Assembly (NCBI GenBank): GCA_958298945.1
Contig: OY282608.1
Span: forward strand, 80,710,806 to 80,774,805
DNA: 64,000 nucleotides
Source: Atherix ibis
Lineage: Eukaryota > Arthropoda > Insecta > Diptera > Athericidae
Direction of reading: 5' to 3'
The notes below the pieces were generated by a model. It saw only the letters and a list, made by a program, of their open reading frames with translations. It did no database searches and had not been told where the DNA came from. A program made the position numbers and the translations under genes. This document shows, in pieces, positions 27,022-43,100 of the stretch (its first letter is position 1; each line of letters begins with the position of its first letter).

Positions 27022-28950
27022 CAAACAAACAAACCAACAATCAAACAAACCAACAAACCAACAAACCAACAAACCAACAAACCAACAAGCCAACAAGCCA
27101 ACAAGCCAACAAGCCAACAAACGAACAAACCAACAAACAAACAAACAAACAAACCAACAAACCAACAAACCAACAAACCAACAAACCAACAAACCAACAA
27201 GCCAACAAACAAACAAACCAACAATCAAACAAACCAACAAACCAACAAACCAACAAATAAGCAAACCAACAAGCCAACAAACCATCAAACCCTCAAACAA
27301 ACAAACCAACAAACGAACAAAACAACAAACCAACAAACAAACTAATCAACAAACCAACAAAAAAAAAAACCAACAAACCAACAAAAAAAAAACCAACAAA
27401 CCAACAAACGAACAAGCCAACAAACCAACAAACCCAAAAATTAACAAGCAAACAAACCACCAAACCAACAAGTCAACAAGCCAACAAACGAACAAACAAA
27501 CAAACCAACAAACCAAAAAACCAACAAACTAACAAATCAACAAACCAAAAAACCAACAAACGAACAAACTAACCAACCAACAAACCAACAAACGAACAAA
27601 CCACCAAACCAAAAAACCAACAAACGAACAAACCAACAAACCAACAAACCAACAAGCCAACAAACCAAAAAACCAACAAACCAACAAACTAGCAAACCAA
27701 CAAACCAACAAACCAACAAACCAACAAACCAACAAACCAACAAACCAACAAACCAACAAACCAACAAACCAACAAGCCAACAAACCAACAAACGAACAAA
27801 CCAACAAACCAACAAACCAACAAACCAACAAACCAACAAACCAATAAACCAACAAACCAACATACCAACAAACCAACAAACCAACAAACCAACAAACCAA
27901 CAAACCAAAAAACCAACAAACCAACAAACCAACAAGCCAACAAACCAAAAAGCCAACAAACAAACAAACCAATAAACAAACAAGCCAACAAACGAACAAA
28001 CCAACAAACCTACAAACCAACAAACCAACAAACCGACAAACCAACAAACCAACAAACCAACAAACCAACAAACCAACAACCCAAAAAAACCAACAAACCA
28101 ACAAACCAACAAGCCAACAAACCAACAAACCAACAAGCCAACAAATGAACAAACCAACAAACAAACAAACCAACAAACCAACAAGCCAACAAACCAACAA
28201 GCCAACAAACCAACAAACAAATGAACCAACAAACCAACAAACCAACAAACCAACAAACCAACAAACCAACAAACCAACAAACCAAAAAACCAACAAACCA
28301 ACAAACCAACAAACCAACAAACCAACAAACCAACAAACAAACAAACCAACAAACGAACAAAACAACAAACCAACAAACAAATTAATCAACAAACCAACAA
28401 AAAAAAAACCAACAAACCAACAAACGATTAAGCCAACAAACCAACAAACCCAAAAATTAACAAGCAAACAAACCACCAAACCAACAAGCGAACAAGCCAA
28501 AAAACCAACAAGACAACAAGCCAACAAACGAAAAAACCAACAAACCAACAAACCAAAAAACCAACAAACCAACAAACCAACAAATCAGCAAACCAATAAA
28601 CCAACAAACTAACATACCAACAAACCAACAAACCAACAAACCAACAAACCAACAAACCAAAAAACCAACAAACCAACAAACCAACAAGCTAACAAACCAA
28701 CAAGCCAACAAACAAACAAACCAACAAACAAACAAGCCAACAAAAGAACAAACCAACAAACCTACAAACCAACAAACCAACAAACCGACAAACCAACAAA
28801 CCAACAAACCAACAAACCAACAACCCAAAAAAACCAACAAACCAACAAACCAACAAGCCAACAAACCAACAAACCAACAAGCCAACAAATGAACAAACCA
28901 ACAAACAAACAAACCAACAAACCAACAAGCCAACAAACCAACAAGCCAAC
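27022..28950. repeat. 1.93-kb tandem duplication, second copy
   Basis: It repeats the landmarks of 25095-27010 at +1927 to +1935. It keeps the CCC 9-mer (near 28824) and paired CAAATGA units; the first copy has a shortened stretch between CCGAC (26850) and CAAATGAAC (26937). So the copies have diverged by at least one deletion. Confidence 0.85.
27359..27392. repeat. Double A-tract
   Basis: A runs of 11 (27359-27369) and 10 (27383-27392) after W near 27290. Confidence 0.85.
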
Positions 28951-29135
28951 AAACCAACAAACAAATGATCCAACAAACCAACAAACCAACAAACCAACAA
29001 ACCAACAAAGCAACAAACCAACAAACCAAAAAACCAACAAACCAACAAACCAACAAATCAACAAATTAACAAACCAACAAACCAACAAACAAACAAACCA
29101 ACAAACGAACAAAAAAAAAACAACAAACCAACAAA

Positions 29136-30815
29136 GGATTAAGCCAACAAACCAACAAACCCAAAAATTAACAAGCAAACAAACCACCAAACCAACAAGC
29201 CAACAAGCCAAAAAACCAACAAGACAACAAGCCAACAAACGAACAAACCAACAAACCAACAAACCAAAAAACCAACAAACCAACGAACCAACAAACCAAA
29301 AAACCAACAAACGAACAAACTAACCAACCAACAAACCAACAAACGAACAAACCACCAAACCAAAAAACTAACAAACGAACAAACCAACAAACCAACAAAC
29401 CAACAAGCCAACAAACCAAAAAACTAACAAACCAACAAACTAGCAAACCAACAAACCAACAAACCAACAAACCAACAAACCAACAAACCAACAAACCAAC
29501 AAGCCAACAAACCAACAAACGAACAAACCAACAAACCAACAAACCAACAAACCAACAAACCAACAAACCAACAAACCAACATACCAACAAACCAACAAAC
29601 CAACAAACCAACAAACCAAAAAACCAAAAAACCAACAAACCAACAAACCAACAAGCCAACAAACAAACAAGCCAACAAACGAACAAACCAACAAACAAAC
29701 AAGACAACAAACGAACAAACCAACAAACCTACAAACCAACAAACCAACAAACCAACAAACCAACAAACCAACAAACCAACAAACCAACAACTCAACAACC
29801 CAACAAACCAACAAGCCAACAAACGAACAAACGAACAAACCAACAAACCAACAGACCAACGAACAAACAAACCAACAAACCAACAAACCAACAAACCAAC
29901 AAGCCAACAAACCAACAAACCAACAAACGAACAAACCAACAAAGCAACAAACCAACAAGCCAACAAACCAACAAACGAACAAATCAACAAACCAACAAAC
30001 CAACAAACCAACAAACCAACAAACCAACAAACCAACAAACCAACAAACCAACAAACCAACAAACAAATAAACCAACAAGCCAACAAACGAACAAACCAAC
30101 AAACCAACAAACCAAAAACCAACAAACCAACAAACCGACAAACCAACAAACCAACAAACCAACAAACCAACAAACCAACAAACCAACAAACACACAAACC
30201 AACAAACCAACAAACCAACAAACCAACAAACCAACAAACCAACAAACCAACAAACCAACAATACGACAAGCCAACAAACCAACAATGCAACAAACGAACA
30301 AACCAACAAGCCAAAAAACCAACAAGCCAACAAACAAACAAACCAACAAACCAACAAACCAACAAACAAATAAAGCAACAAACCAACAAACCAATAAACC
30401 AACAAACCAACAAGCCAACAAACAACGAACCAACAAACCACCAAACCAACAAACCAACAAACCAACAAATCAACAAACCAACAAACTAACAAGCCAACAA
30501 ACCAACAAACCAACAAAGCAACAAACCAACAAACCAACAAACCAACAAACCAACAAACCAACAAACCAAAAAACCAAGAAACCAATAAACCAACAAACCA
30601 ACAAACAAACAAACCAACAAAATAACAAACCAACAAACAAATAAACCAACAAACCAACAAGCCAACAAGCCAACAAACCAACAAGCCAACAAACGAACAA
30701 ACGAACAAACCAACAAACCAACAAACCAACAAACCAACAAGCCAATAAACAAAAAAACCAACAATCAAACAAACCAACAAACCAACAAACCAATAAACCA
30801 ACAAACAATTAAAAC
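29136..30815. repeat. Core higher-order repeat, copy e, one U lost, entering the central domain
   Basis: GGATTAAG 29136, T 29440, a single U 29791, M 30285 and K 30807. G to M is 1149 bp, 304 bp (38 units) less than copy b. After K the sequence does not go on toward V. It returns to CAAATAAAGC (near 30848), a unit that normally lies between M and K. This is the first of the K loop-backs that build the central domain. Confidence 0.88.
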
Positions 30816-32946
30816 AACAAACCAACAAACCAACAAACCAACAAACCAACAAACAAATAAAGCAACAAACCAACAAACCAATAAACCAACAAACCAACAA
30901 GCTAACAAACAACGAACCAACAAACCATCAAACCAACAAACCAACAAACCAACAAATCAACAAACCAACAAACTAACAAGCCAACAAACCAACAAACCAA
31001 CAAAGCAACAAACCAACAAACCAACAAACCAACAAACCAACAAACCAAAAACCCAACAAACCAACAAAATAACAAACCAACAAACAAATAAACCAACAAA
31101 CCAACAAGCCAACAAGCCAACAAACCAACAAGCCAACAAACGAACAAACGAACAAACCAACAAACCAACAAACCAACAAACCAACAAACCGACAAACCAA
31201 CAAACCAAAAAACCAAAAAACCAACAAACCAACAAACCAACAAGCCCACAAACAAACAAGCCAACAAACGAACAAACCAACAAACCTACAAACCAACAAA
31301 GCAACAAACCAACAAACCAACAAGCCAACAAACAACGAACCAACAAACCATCAAACCAACAAACCAACAAACCAACAAATCAACAAACCAACAAACTAAC
31401 AAGCCAACAAACCAACAAACCAACAAAGCAACAAACCAACAAACCAACAAACCAACAAACCAACAAACCAACAAACCAAAAAACTAACAAACCAACAAAA
31501 TAACAAACCAACAAACAAATAAACCAACAAACCAACAAGCCAACAAGCCAACAAACCAACAAGCCAACAAACGAACAAACGAACAAACCAACAAACCAAC
31601 ATACCAACAAACCAACAAACCAACAAACCAACAAACCAAAAAACCAAAAAACCAACAAACCAACAAACCAACAAGCCAACAAACAAACAAGCCAACAAAC
31701 GAACAAACCAACAAACAAACAAGACAACAAACGAACAAACCAACAAACCTACAAACCAACAAACCAACAAACCAACAAACCAACAAACCAACAAACCACC
31801 AAATCAACAACCCAACAAACCAACAAGCCAACAAACGAACAAACGAACAAACCAACAAACCAACAGACCAACGAACCAACAAACCAACAAACCAACAAAC
31901 CAACAAACCAACAAGCCAACAAACCAACAAACCAACAAACGAACAAACCAACAAAGCAACAAACCAACAAGCCAACAAACCAACAAACGAACAAATCAAC
32001 AAACCAACAAACCAACAAACCAACAAACCAACAAACCAACAAACCAACAAACCAACAAACCAACAAACCAACAAACAAATAAACCAACAAGCCAACAAAC
32101 GAACAAACCAACAAACCAACAAACCAAAAACCAACAAACCAACAAACCAACAAACCGACAAACCAACAAACCAACAAACCAACAAACCAACAAACCAACA
32201 AACCAACAAACACACAAACCAACAAACTAACAAACCAACAAACCAACAAACCAACAAACCAACAAACCAACAAACCAACAATACGACAAGCCAACAAACC
32301 AACAATGCAACAAACGAACAAACCAACAAGCTAACAAACACACAAACCAACAAACCAACAAACCAACAAACCAACAAACCAACAATACGACAAGCCAACA
32401 AACCAACAATGCAACAAACGAACAAACCAACAAGCCAACAAACCAACAAGCCAACAAACCAACAAACCAACAAACCAACAAACCGACAAACAAATAAAGC
32501 AACAAACCAACAAACCAATAAACCAACAAACCAACAAGCCAACAAACAACGAACCAACAAACCATCAAACCAACAAACCAACAAACCAACAAATCAACAA
32601 ACCAACAAACTAACAAGCCAACAAACCAACAAACCAACAAAGCAACAAATCAACAAACCAACTAACCAACAAACCAACAAACCAACAAACCAACAAACCA
32701 ACAAACCAAAAAACCAAGAAACCAATAAACCAACAAACCAACAAACAAACAAACCAACAAAATAACAAACCAACAAACAAATAAACCAACAAACCAACAA
32801 GCCAACAAGCCAACAAACCAACAAGCCAACTAACGAACAAACAAACAAACCAACAAACCAACAAACCAACAAACCAACAAGCCAATAAACAAAAAAACCA
32901 ACAATCAAACAAACCAACAAACCAACAAACCAATAAACCAACAAAC
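30816..32946. repeat. Irregular rearranged K/M block
   Basis: It contains repeated CAAATAAAGC-to-AATAAC segments (near 30.85-31.1 and 31.3-31.5 kb), T-flank fragments without T, a degraded U (CCACCAAATCAACAACCC near 31797), a 7-mer near 32129, CCGAC near 32157 and two M markers only about 104 bp apart (32305 and 32409). The many short segments from different modules suggest several rearrangements. No gene seen. Confidence 0.75.
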
Positions 32947-35900
32947 AATTAAAACAACAAACCAACAAACCAACAAACCAACAAACCAACAAACAAATAA
33001 AGCAACAAACCAACAAATCAATAAACCAACAAACCAATAAGCCAACAAACAACGAACCAAAAAACCATCAAACCAACAAACCAACAAACCAACAAATCAA
33101 CAAACCAACAAACTAACAAGCCAACAAACCAACAAACCAACAAAGCAACAAACCAACAAACCAACAAACCAACAAACCAACAAACCAACAAACCAAAAAA
33201 CCAAGAAACCAATAAACCAACAAACCAACAAACAAACAAACCAACAAAATAACAAACCAACAAACAAATAAACCAACAAACCAACAAGCCAACAAGCCAA
33301 CAAACCAACAAGCCAACAAACGAACAAACGAACAAACCAACAAACCAACAAACCAACAAACCAACAAGCCAACAAACCAACAAACCAACAAACGAACAAA
33401 CCAACAAAGCAACAAACCAACAAGCCAACAAACCAACAAACGAACAAATCAACAAACCAACAAACCAACAAACCAACAAACCAACAAACCAACAAACCAA
33501 CAAACCAACAAACCAACAAACCAACAAACCAACAAACCAACAAACCAACAAACCAACAAACCAACAAACAAATAAACCAACAAGCCAACAAACGAACAAA
33601 CCAACAAACCAACAAACCAAAAACCAACAAACCAACAAACCGACAAACCAACAAACCAACAAACCAACAAACCAACAAACCAACAAACCAACAAACCAAC
33701 AAACACACAAACCAACAAACCAACAAACCAACAAACCAACAAACCAACAAACCAACAAACCAACAAACCAACAAACCAACAAACCAACAATACGACAAGC
33801 CAACAAACCAACAATGCAACAAACGAACAAACCAACAAGCCAACAAACCAACAAACAAATAAACCAACAAGCCAACAAACGAACAAACCAACAAACCAAC
33901 AAACCAAAAACCAACAAACCAACAAACCGACAAACCAACAAACCAACAAACCAACAAACCAACAAACCAACAAACCAACAAACACACAAACCAACAAACC
34001 AACAAACCAACAAACCAACAAACCAACAAACCAACAAACCAACAATACGACAAGCCAACAAACCAACAATGCAACAAACGAACAAACCAACAAGCCAACA
34101 AACCAACAAGCCAACAAACCAACAAACCAACAAACCAACAAACCAACAAACAAATAAAGCAACAAACCAACAAACCAATAAACCAACAAACCAACAAGCC
34201 AACAAACAACGAACCAACAAACCATCAAACCAACAAACCAACAAACCAACAAATCAACAAACCAACAAACTAACAAGCCAACAAACCAACAAACCAACAA
34301 AGCAACAAACCAACAAACCAACAAACCAACAAACCAACAAACCAACAAACCAAAAAACCAAGAAACCAATAAACCAACAAACCAACAAACAAACAAACCA
34401 ACAAACAAATAAACCAACAAACCAACAAGCCAACAAGCCAACAAACCAACAAGCCAACAAACGAACAAACGAACAAACCAACAAACCAACAAACCAACAA
34501 ACCAACAAGCCAATAAACAAAAAAACCAACAATCAAACAAACCAACAAACCAACAAACCAATAAACCAACAAACAATTAAAACAACAAACCAACAAACCA
34601 ACAAACCAACAAACCAACAAACAAATAAAGCAACAAACCAACAAACCAATAAACCAACAAACCAACAAGCCAACAAACAACGAACCAACAAACCATCAAA
34701 CCAACAAACCAACAAGCCAACAAATCAACAAACCAACAAACTAACAAGCCAACAAACCAACAAACCAACAAAGCAACAAACCAACAAACCAACAAACCAA
34801 CAAACCAACAAACCAACAAACCAACAAACCAAAAAACCAAGAAACCAATAAACCAACAAACCAACAAACAAACAAACCAACAAAATAACAAAACAACAAA
34901 CAAATAAACCAACAAACCAACAAGCCAACAAGCCAACAAACCAACAAGCCAACAAACGAACAAACGAACAAACCAACAAACCAACAAACCAACAAACCAA
35001 CAAGCCAACAAACTAACAAACCAACAAACGAACAAACCAACAAAGCAACAAACCAACAAGCCAACAAACCAACAAACGAACAAATCAACAAACCAACAAA
35101 CCAACAAACCAACAAACCAACAAACCAACAAACCAACAAACCAACAAACCAACAAACAAATAAACCAACAAGCCATCAAACGAACAAACCAACAAACCAA
35201 CAAACCAAAAACCAACAAACCAACAAACCAACAAACCAACAAACCAACAAACCAACAAACCAACAAACCAACAAACCAACAAACCAACAAACACACAAAC
35301 CAACAAACCAACAAACCAACAAACCAACAAACCAACAAACCAACAAACCAACAAACCAACAAACCAACAATACGACAAGCCAACAAACCAACAATGCAAC
35401 AAACGAACAAACCAACAAGCCAACAAACCAACAAGCCAACAAACCAACAAACGAACAAATCAACAAACCAACAAACCAACAAACCAACAAACCAACAAAC
35501 CAACAAACCAACAAACCAACAAACCAACAAACCAACAAACCAACAAACCAACAAACCAACAAACCAACAAACCAACAAACAAATAAACCAACAAGCCAAC
35601 AAACGAACAAACCAACAAACCAACAAACCAAAAACCAACAAACCAACAAACCGACAAACCAACAAACCAACAAACCAACAAACCAACAAACCAACAAACC
35701 AACAAACCAACAAACACACAAACCAACAAACCAACAAACCAACAAACCAACAAACCAACAAACCAACAAACCAACAAACCAACAAACCAACAAACCAACA
35801 ATACGACAAGCCAACAAACCAACAATGCAACAAACGAACAAACCAACAAGCCAACAAACCAACAAACAAATAAACCAACAAGCCAACAAACGAACAAACC

Positions 35901-36577
35901 AACAAACCAACAAACCAAAAACCAACAAACCAACAAACCGACAAACCAACAAACCAACAAACCAACAAACCAACAAACCAACAAACCAACAAACACACAA
36001 ACCAACAAACCAACAAACCAACAAACCAACAAACCAACAAACCAACAAACCAACAATACGACAAGCCAACAAACCAACAATGCAACAAACGAACAAACCA
36101 ACAAGCCAACAAACCAACAAGCCAACAAACCAACAAACCAACAAACCAACAAACAAATAAAGCAACAAACCAACAAACCAATAAACCAACAAACCAACAA
36201 GCCAACAAACAACGAACCAACAAACCATCAAACCAACAAACCAACAAACCAACAAATCAACAAACCAACAAACTAACAAGCCAACAAACCAACAAACCAA
36301 CAAAGCAACAAACCAACAAACCAACAAACCAACAAACCAACAAACCAACAAACCAAAAAACCAAGAAACCAATAAACCAACAAACCAACAAACAAACAAA
36401 CCAACAAACAAATAAACCAACAAACCAACAAGCCAACAAGCCAACAAACCAACAAGCCAACAAACGAACAAACGAACAAACCAACAAACCAACAAACCAA
36501 CAAACCAACAAGCCAATAAACAAAAAAACCAACAATCAAACAAACCAACAAACCAACAAACCAATAAACCAACAAAC
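32947..36577. repeat. 3.63-kb central higher-order repeat, unit 1
   Basis: Starts at K near 32947 and carries M at 33814 and 34069, K at 34575, and M at 35394, 35825 and 36080. The internal K-K distances are 1628 and 2003 bp, so the unit is a dimer of two related halves. The second half has an additional M segment of 375 bp. Confidence 0.9.
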
Positions 36578-39500
36578 AATTAAAACAACAAACCAACAAA
36601 CCAACAAACCAACAAACCAACAAACAAATAAAGCAACAAACCAACAAACCAATAAACCAACAAACCAACAAGCCAACAAACAACGAACCAACAAACCATC
36701 AAACCAACAAACCAACAAACCAACAAATCAACAAACCAACAAACTAACAAGCCAACAAACCAACAAACCAACAAAGCAACAAACCAACAAACCAACAAAC
36801 CAACAAACCAACAAACCAACAAACCAAAAAACCAAGAAACCAATAAACCAACAAACCAACAAACAAACAAACCAACAAAATAACAAACCAACAAACAAAT
36901 AAACCAACAAACCAACAAGCCAACAAGCCAACAAACCAACAAGCCAACAAACGAACAAACGAACAAACCAACAAACCAACAAACCAACAAACCAACAAGC
37001 CAACAAACCAACAAACCAACAAACGAACAAACCAACAAAGCACCAAACCAACAAGCCAACAAACCAACAAACGAACAAATCAACAAACCAACAAACCAAC
37101 AAACCAACAAACCAACAAACCAACAAACCAACAAACCAACAAACCAACAAACCAACAAACCAACAAACCAACAAACCAACAAACAAATAAACCAACAAGC
37201 CAACAAACGAACAAACCAACAAACCAACAAACCAAAACCCAACAAACCAACAAACCGACAAACCAACAAACCAACAAACCAACAAACCAACAAACCAACA
37301 AACCAACAAACCAACAAACACACAAACCAACAAACCAACAAACCAACAAACCAACAAACCAACAAACCAACAAACCAACAAACCAACAAACCAACAAACC
37401 AACAAACCAACAATACGACAAGCCAACAAACCAACAATGCAACAAACGAACAAACCAACAAGCCAACAAACCAACAAACAAATAAACCAACAAGCCAACA
37501 AACGAACAAACCAACAAACCAACAAACCAAAAACCAACAAACCAACAAACCGACAAACCAACAAACCAACAAACCAACAAACCAACAAACCAACAAACCA
37601 ACAAACACACAAACCAACAAACCAACAAACCAACAAACCAACAAACCAACAAACCAACAAACCAACAAACCAACAATACGACAAGCCAACAAACCAACAA
37701 TGCAACAAACGAACAAACCAACAAGCCAACAAACCAACAAGCCAACAAACCAACAAACCAACAAACCAACAAACTAACAAACAAATAAAGCAACAAACCA
37801 ACAAACCAATAAACCAACAAACCAACAAGCCAACAAACAACGAACCAACAAACCATCAAACCAACAAACCAACAAACCAACAAATCAACAAACCAACAAA
37901 CTAACAAGCCAACAAACCAACAAACCAACAAAGCAACAAACCAACAAACCAACAAACCAACAAACCAACAAACCAACAAACCAAAAAACCAAGAAACCAA
38001 TAAACCAACAAACCAACAAACAAACAAACCAACAAACAAATAAACCAACAAACCAACAAGCCAACAAGCCAACAAACCAACAAGCCAACAAACGAACAAA
38101 CGAACAAACCAACAAACCAACAAACCAACAAACCAACAAGCCAATAAACAAAAAAACCAACAATCAAACAAACCAACAAACCAACAAACCAATAAACCAA
38201 CAAACAATTAAAACAACAAACCAACAAACCAACAAACCAACAAACCAACAAACAAATAAAGCAACAAACCAACAAACCAATAAACCAACAAACCAACAAG
38301 CCAACAAACAACGAACCAACAAACCATCAAACCAACAAACCAACAAACCAACAAATCAAGAAACCAACAAACTAACAAGCCAACAAACCAACAAACCAAC
38401 AAAGCAACAAACCAACAAACCAACAAACCAACAAACCAACAAACCAACAAACCAAAAAACCAAGAAACCAATAAACCAACAAACCAACAAACAAACAAAC
38501 CAACAAAATAACAAAACAACAAACAAATAAACCAACAAACCAACAAGCCAACAAGCCAACAAACCAACAAGCCAACAAACGAACAAACGAACAAACCAAC
38601 AAACCAACAAACCAACAAACCAACAAACCAACAAGCCAACAAACTAACAAACCAACAAACGAACAAACCAACAAAGCAACAAACCAACAAGCCAACAAAC
38701 CAACAAACGAACAAATCAACAAACCAACAAACCAACAAACCAACAAACCAACAAACCAACAAACCAACAAACCAACAAACCAACAAACAAATAAACCAAC
38801 AAGCCATCAAACGAACAAACCAACAAACCAACAAACCAAAAACCAACAAACCAACAAACCAACAAACCAACAAACCAACAAACCAACAAACCAACAAACC
38901 AACAAACCAACAAACCAACAAACCAACAAACACACAAACCAACAAACCAATAAACCAACAAACCAACAAACCAACAAACCAACAATACGACAAGCCAACA
39001 AACCAACAATGCAACAAACGAACAAACCAACAAGCCAACAAACCAACAAGCCAACAAACCAACAAACGAACAAATCAACAAACCAACAAACCAACAAACC
39101 AACAAACCAACAAACCAACAAACCAACAAACCAACAAACCAACAAACCAACAAACCAACAAACCAACAAACAAATAAACCAACAAGCCAACAAACGAACA
39201 AACCAACAAACCAACAAACCAAAAACCAACAAACCAACAAACCGACAAACCAACAAACCAACAAACCAACAAACCAACAAACCAACAAACCAACAAACCA
39301 ACAAACACACAAACCAACAAACCAACAAACCAACAAACCAACAAACCAACAAACCAACAAACCAACAAACCAACAAACCAACAAACCAACAATACGACAA
39401 GCCAACAAACCAACAATGCAACAAACGAACAAACCAACAAGCCAACAAACCAACAAACAAATAAACCAACAAGCCAACAAACGAACAAACCAACAAACCA

Positions 39501-40184
39501 ACAAACCAACAAACCAAAAACCAACAAACCAACAAACCGACAAACCAACAAACCAACAAACCAACAAACCAACAAACCAACAAACCAACAAACACACAAA
39601 CCAACAAACCAACAAACCAACAAACCAACAAACCAACAAACCAACAAACCAACAATACGACAAGCCAACAAACCAACAATGCAACAAACGAACAAACCAA
39701 CAAGCCAACAAACCAACAAGCCAACAAACCAACAAACCAACAAACCAACAAACCAACAAACAAATAAAGCAACAAACCAACAAACCAATAAACCAACAAA
39801 CCAACAAGCCAACAAACAACGAACCAACAAACCATCAAACCAACAAACCAACAAACCAACAAATCAACAAACCAACAAACTAACAAGCCAACAAACCAAC
39901 AAACCAACAAAGCAACAAACCAACAAACCAACAAACCAACAAACCAACAAACCAACAAACCAAAAAACCAAGAAACCAATAAACCAACAAACCAACAAAC
40001 AAACAAACCAACAAACAAATAAACCAACAAACCAACAAGCCAACAAGCCAACAAACCAACAAGCCAACAAACGAACAAACGAACAAACCAACAAACCAAC
40101 AAACCAACAAACCAACAAGCCAATAAACAAAAAAACCAACAATCAAACAAACCAACAAACCAACAAACCAATAAACCAACAAAC
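36578..40184. repeat. 3.61-kb central higher-order repeat, unit 2
   Basis: K near 36578 and 38206; M at 37437, 37700, 39009, 39416 and 39679; next K at 40185. K-K distances are 1628 and 1979 bp, against 1628 and 2003 in unit 1. Total length is 3607 against 3631 bp, a difference of three octamers. Landmarks match one for one. Confidence 0.9.
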
Positions 40185-43100
40185 AATTAAAACAACAAAC
40201 CAACAAACCAACAAACCAACAAACCAACAAACCAACAAACCAACAAACAAATAAAGCAACAAACCAACAAACCAATAAACCAACAAACCAACAAGCCAAC
40301 AAACAACGAACCAACAAACCATCAAACCAACAAACCAACAAACCAACAAATCAACAAACCAACAAACTAACAAGCCAACAAACCAACAAACCAACAAAGC
40401 AACAAACCAACAAACCAACAAACCAACAAACCAACAAACCAACAAACCAAAAAACCAAGAAACCAATAAACCAACAAACCAACAAACAAACAAACCAACA
40501 AAATAACAAAACAACAAACAAATAAACCAACAAACCAACAAGCCAACAAGCCAACAAACCAACAAGCCAACAAACGAACAAACGAACAAACCAACAAACC
40601 AACAAACCAACAAACCAACAAGCCAACAAACTAACAAACCAACAAACGAACAAACCAACAAAGCAACAAACCAACAAGCCAACAAACCAACAAACGAACA
40701 AATCAACAAACCAACAAACCAACAAACCAACAAACCAACAAACCAACAAACCAACAAACCAACAAACCAACAAACAAATAAACCAACAAGCCATCAAACG
40801 AACAAACCAACAAACCAACAAACCAAAAACCAACAAACCAACAAACCAACAAACCAACAAACCAACAAACCAACAAACCAACAAACCAACAAACCAACAA
40901 ACCAACAAACACACAAACCAACAAACCAACAAACCAACAAACCAACAAACCAACAAACCAACAAACCAACAAACCAACAAACCAACAAACCAACAAGCCA
41001 ACAAACCAACAAGCCAACAAACCAACAAACTAACAAACCAACAAACCAACAAACAAATAAAGCAACAAACCAACAAACCAATAAACCAACAAACCAACAA
41101 GCCAACAAACAACGAACCAACAAACCATCAAACCAACAAACAAACAAACCAACAAATCAACAAACCAACAAACTAACAAGCCAACAAACCAACAAACCAA
41201 CAAAGCAACAAACCAACAAACCAACAAACCAACAAACCAACAAACCAACAAACCAAAAAACCAAGAAACCAATAAACCAACAAACCAACAAACAAACAAA
41301 CCAACAAAATAACAAACCAACAAACAAATAAACCAACAAACCAACAAGCCAACAAGCCAACAAACTAACAAGCCAACAAACGAACAAACGAACAAACCAA
41401 CAAACCAACAAACCAACAAACCAACAAACCAATAAAAAAAAAAACCAACAATCAAACAAACCAACAAACCAACAAACCAATAAACCAACAAACAATTAAA
41501 ACAACAAACCAACAAACCAACAAACCAACAAACCAACAAAACAACAAGCCAACAAGCCAACAAACCAACAAGCCAACAAACGAACAAACGAACAAACGAA
41601 CAAACGAACAAACCAACAAACCAACAAACCAACATACCAACAAGCCAACAAGCCAACAAACCAAAAAACCAACAAACGAACAAACCAACAAACCAACAAA
41701 CCAACAAACCAACAAGCCAACAAGCCAACAAACCAACAAGCCAACACACGAACAAACTAAAAAACAAACAAACCAACAAACCAACGAGCCAACAAACCAA
41801 CAAGCCAACAAGCCAACAAACAAACAAACCAACAATCAAACAAACCAACAAACCAACAAACCAACAAACCAACAAACCAACAAACCAACAAACCAACAAA
41901 CCAACAAGCCGACAAGCCAACAAGCCAACAAGCCAACACCCCAACAAACGAACAAACCAACAAACAAACAAACCAACAAACCAACAAACCAACAAACCAA
42001 CAAACCAACAAGCCAAAAACAAACAAACCAACAATCAAACAAACCAACAAATCAACATACCAACAAACCAACAAACTAACAAGCCAACAAACCAACAAAC
42101 CAACAAAGCAACAAACCAACAAACCAACAAACCAACAAACCAACAAACCAACAAACCAAAAAACCAAGAAACCAATAAACCAACAAACCAACAAACAAAC
42201 AAACCAACAAAATAACAAAACAACAAACAAATAAACCAACAAACCAACAAGCCAACAAGCCAACAAACCAACAAGCCAACAAACGAACAAACGAACAAAC
42301 CAACAAACCAACAAACCAACAAACCAACAAGCCAACAAACTAACAAACCAACAAACGAACAAACCAACAAAGCAACAAACCAACAAGCCAACAAACCAAC
42401 AAACGAACAAATCAACAAACCAACAAACCAACAAACCAACAAACCAACAAACCAACAAACCAACAAACCAACAAACCAACAAACAAATAAACCAACAAGC
42501 CATCAAACGAACAAACCAACAAACCAACAAACCAAAAACCAACAAACCAATAAACCAACAAACAATTAAAACAACAAACCAACAAACCAACAAACCAACA
42601 AACCAACAAAACAACAAGCCAACAAGCCAACAAACCAACAAGCCAACAAACGAACAAACGAACAAACCAACAAACCAACAAACCAACAAACCAACAAGCC
42701 AACAAACTAACAAACCAACAAACGAACAAACCAACAAAGCAACAAACCAACAAGCCAACAAACCAACAAACGAACAAATCAACAAACCAACAAACCAACA
42801 AACCAACAAACCAACAAACCAACAAACCAACAAACCAACAAACCAACAAACAAATAAACCAACAAGCCATCAAACGAACAAACCAACAAACCAACAAACC
42901 AAAAACCAACAAACCAACAAACCAACAAACCAACAAACCAACAAACCAACAAACCAACAAACCAACAAACCAACAAACCAACAAACACACAAACCAACAA
43001 ACCAATAAACCAACAAACCAACAAACCAACAAACCAACAATACGACAAGCCAACAAACCAACAATGCAACAAACGAACAAACCAACAAGCCAACAAACCA

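Larger units (their letters stand above)
24839..29135. repeat. Linker enlarged by a 1.93-kb tandem duplication
   Basis: Colinear with 20578-23050 but with an extra copy inside. W is near 25363 and 27290, T near 25762 and 27689, and CGATTAAG near 26490 and 28425. The spacings are 1927, 1927 and 1935 bp. The GG-type G of the next core follows at 29136. No gene seen. Confidence 0.88.
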
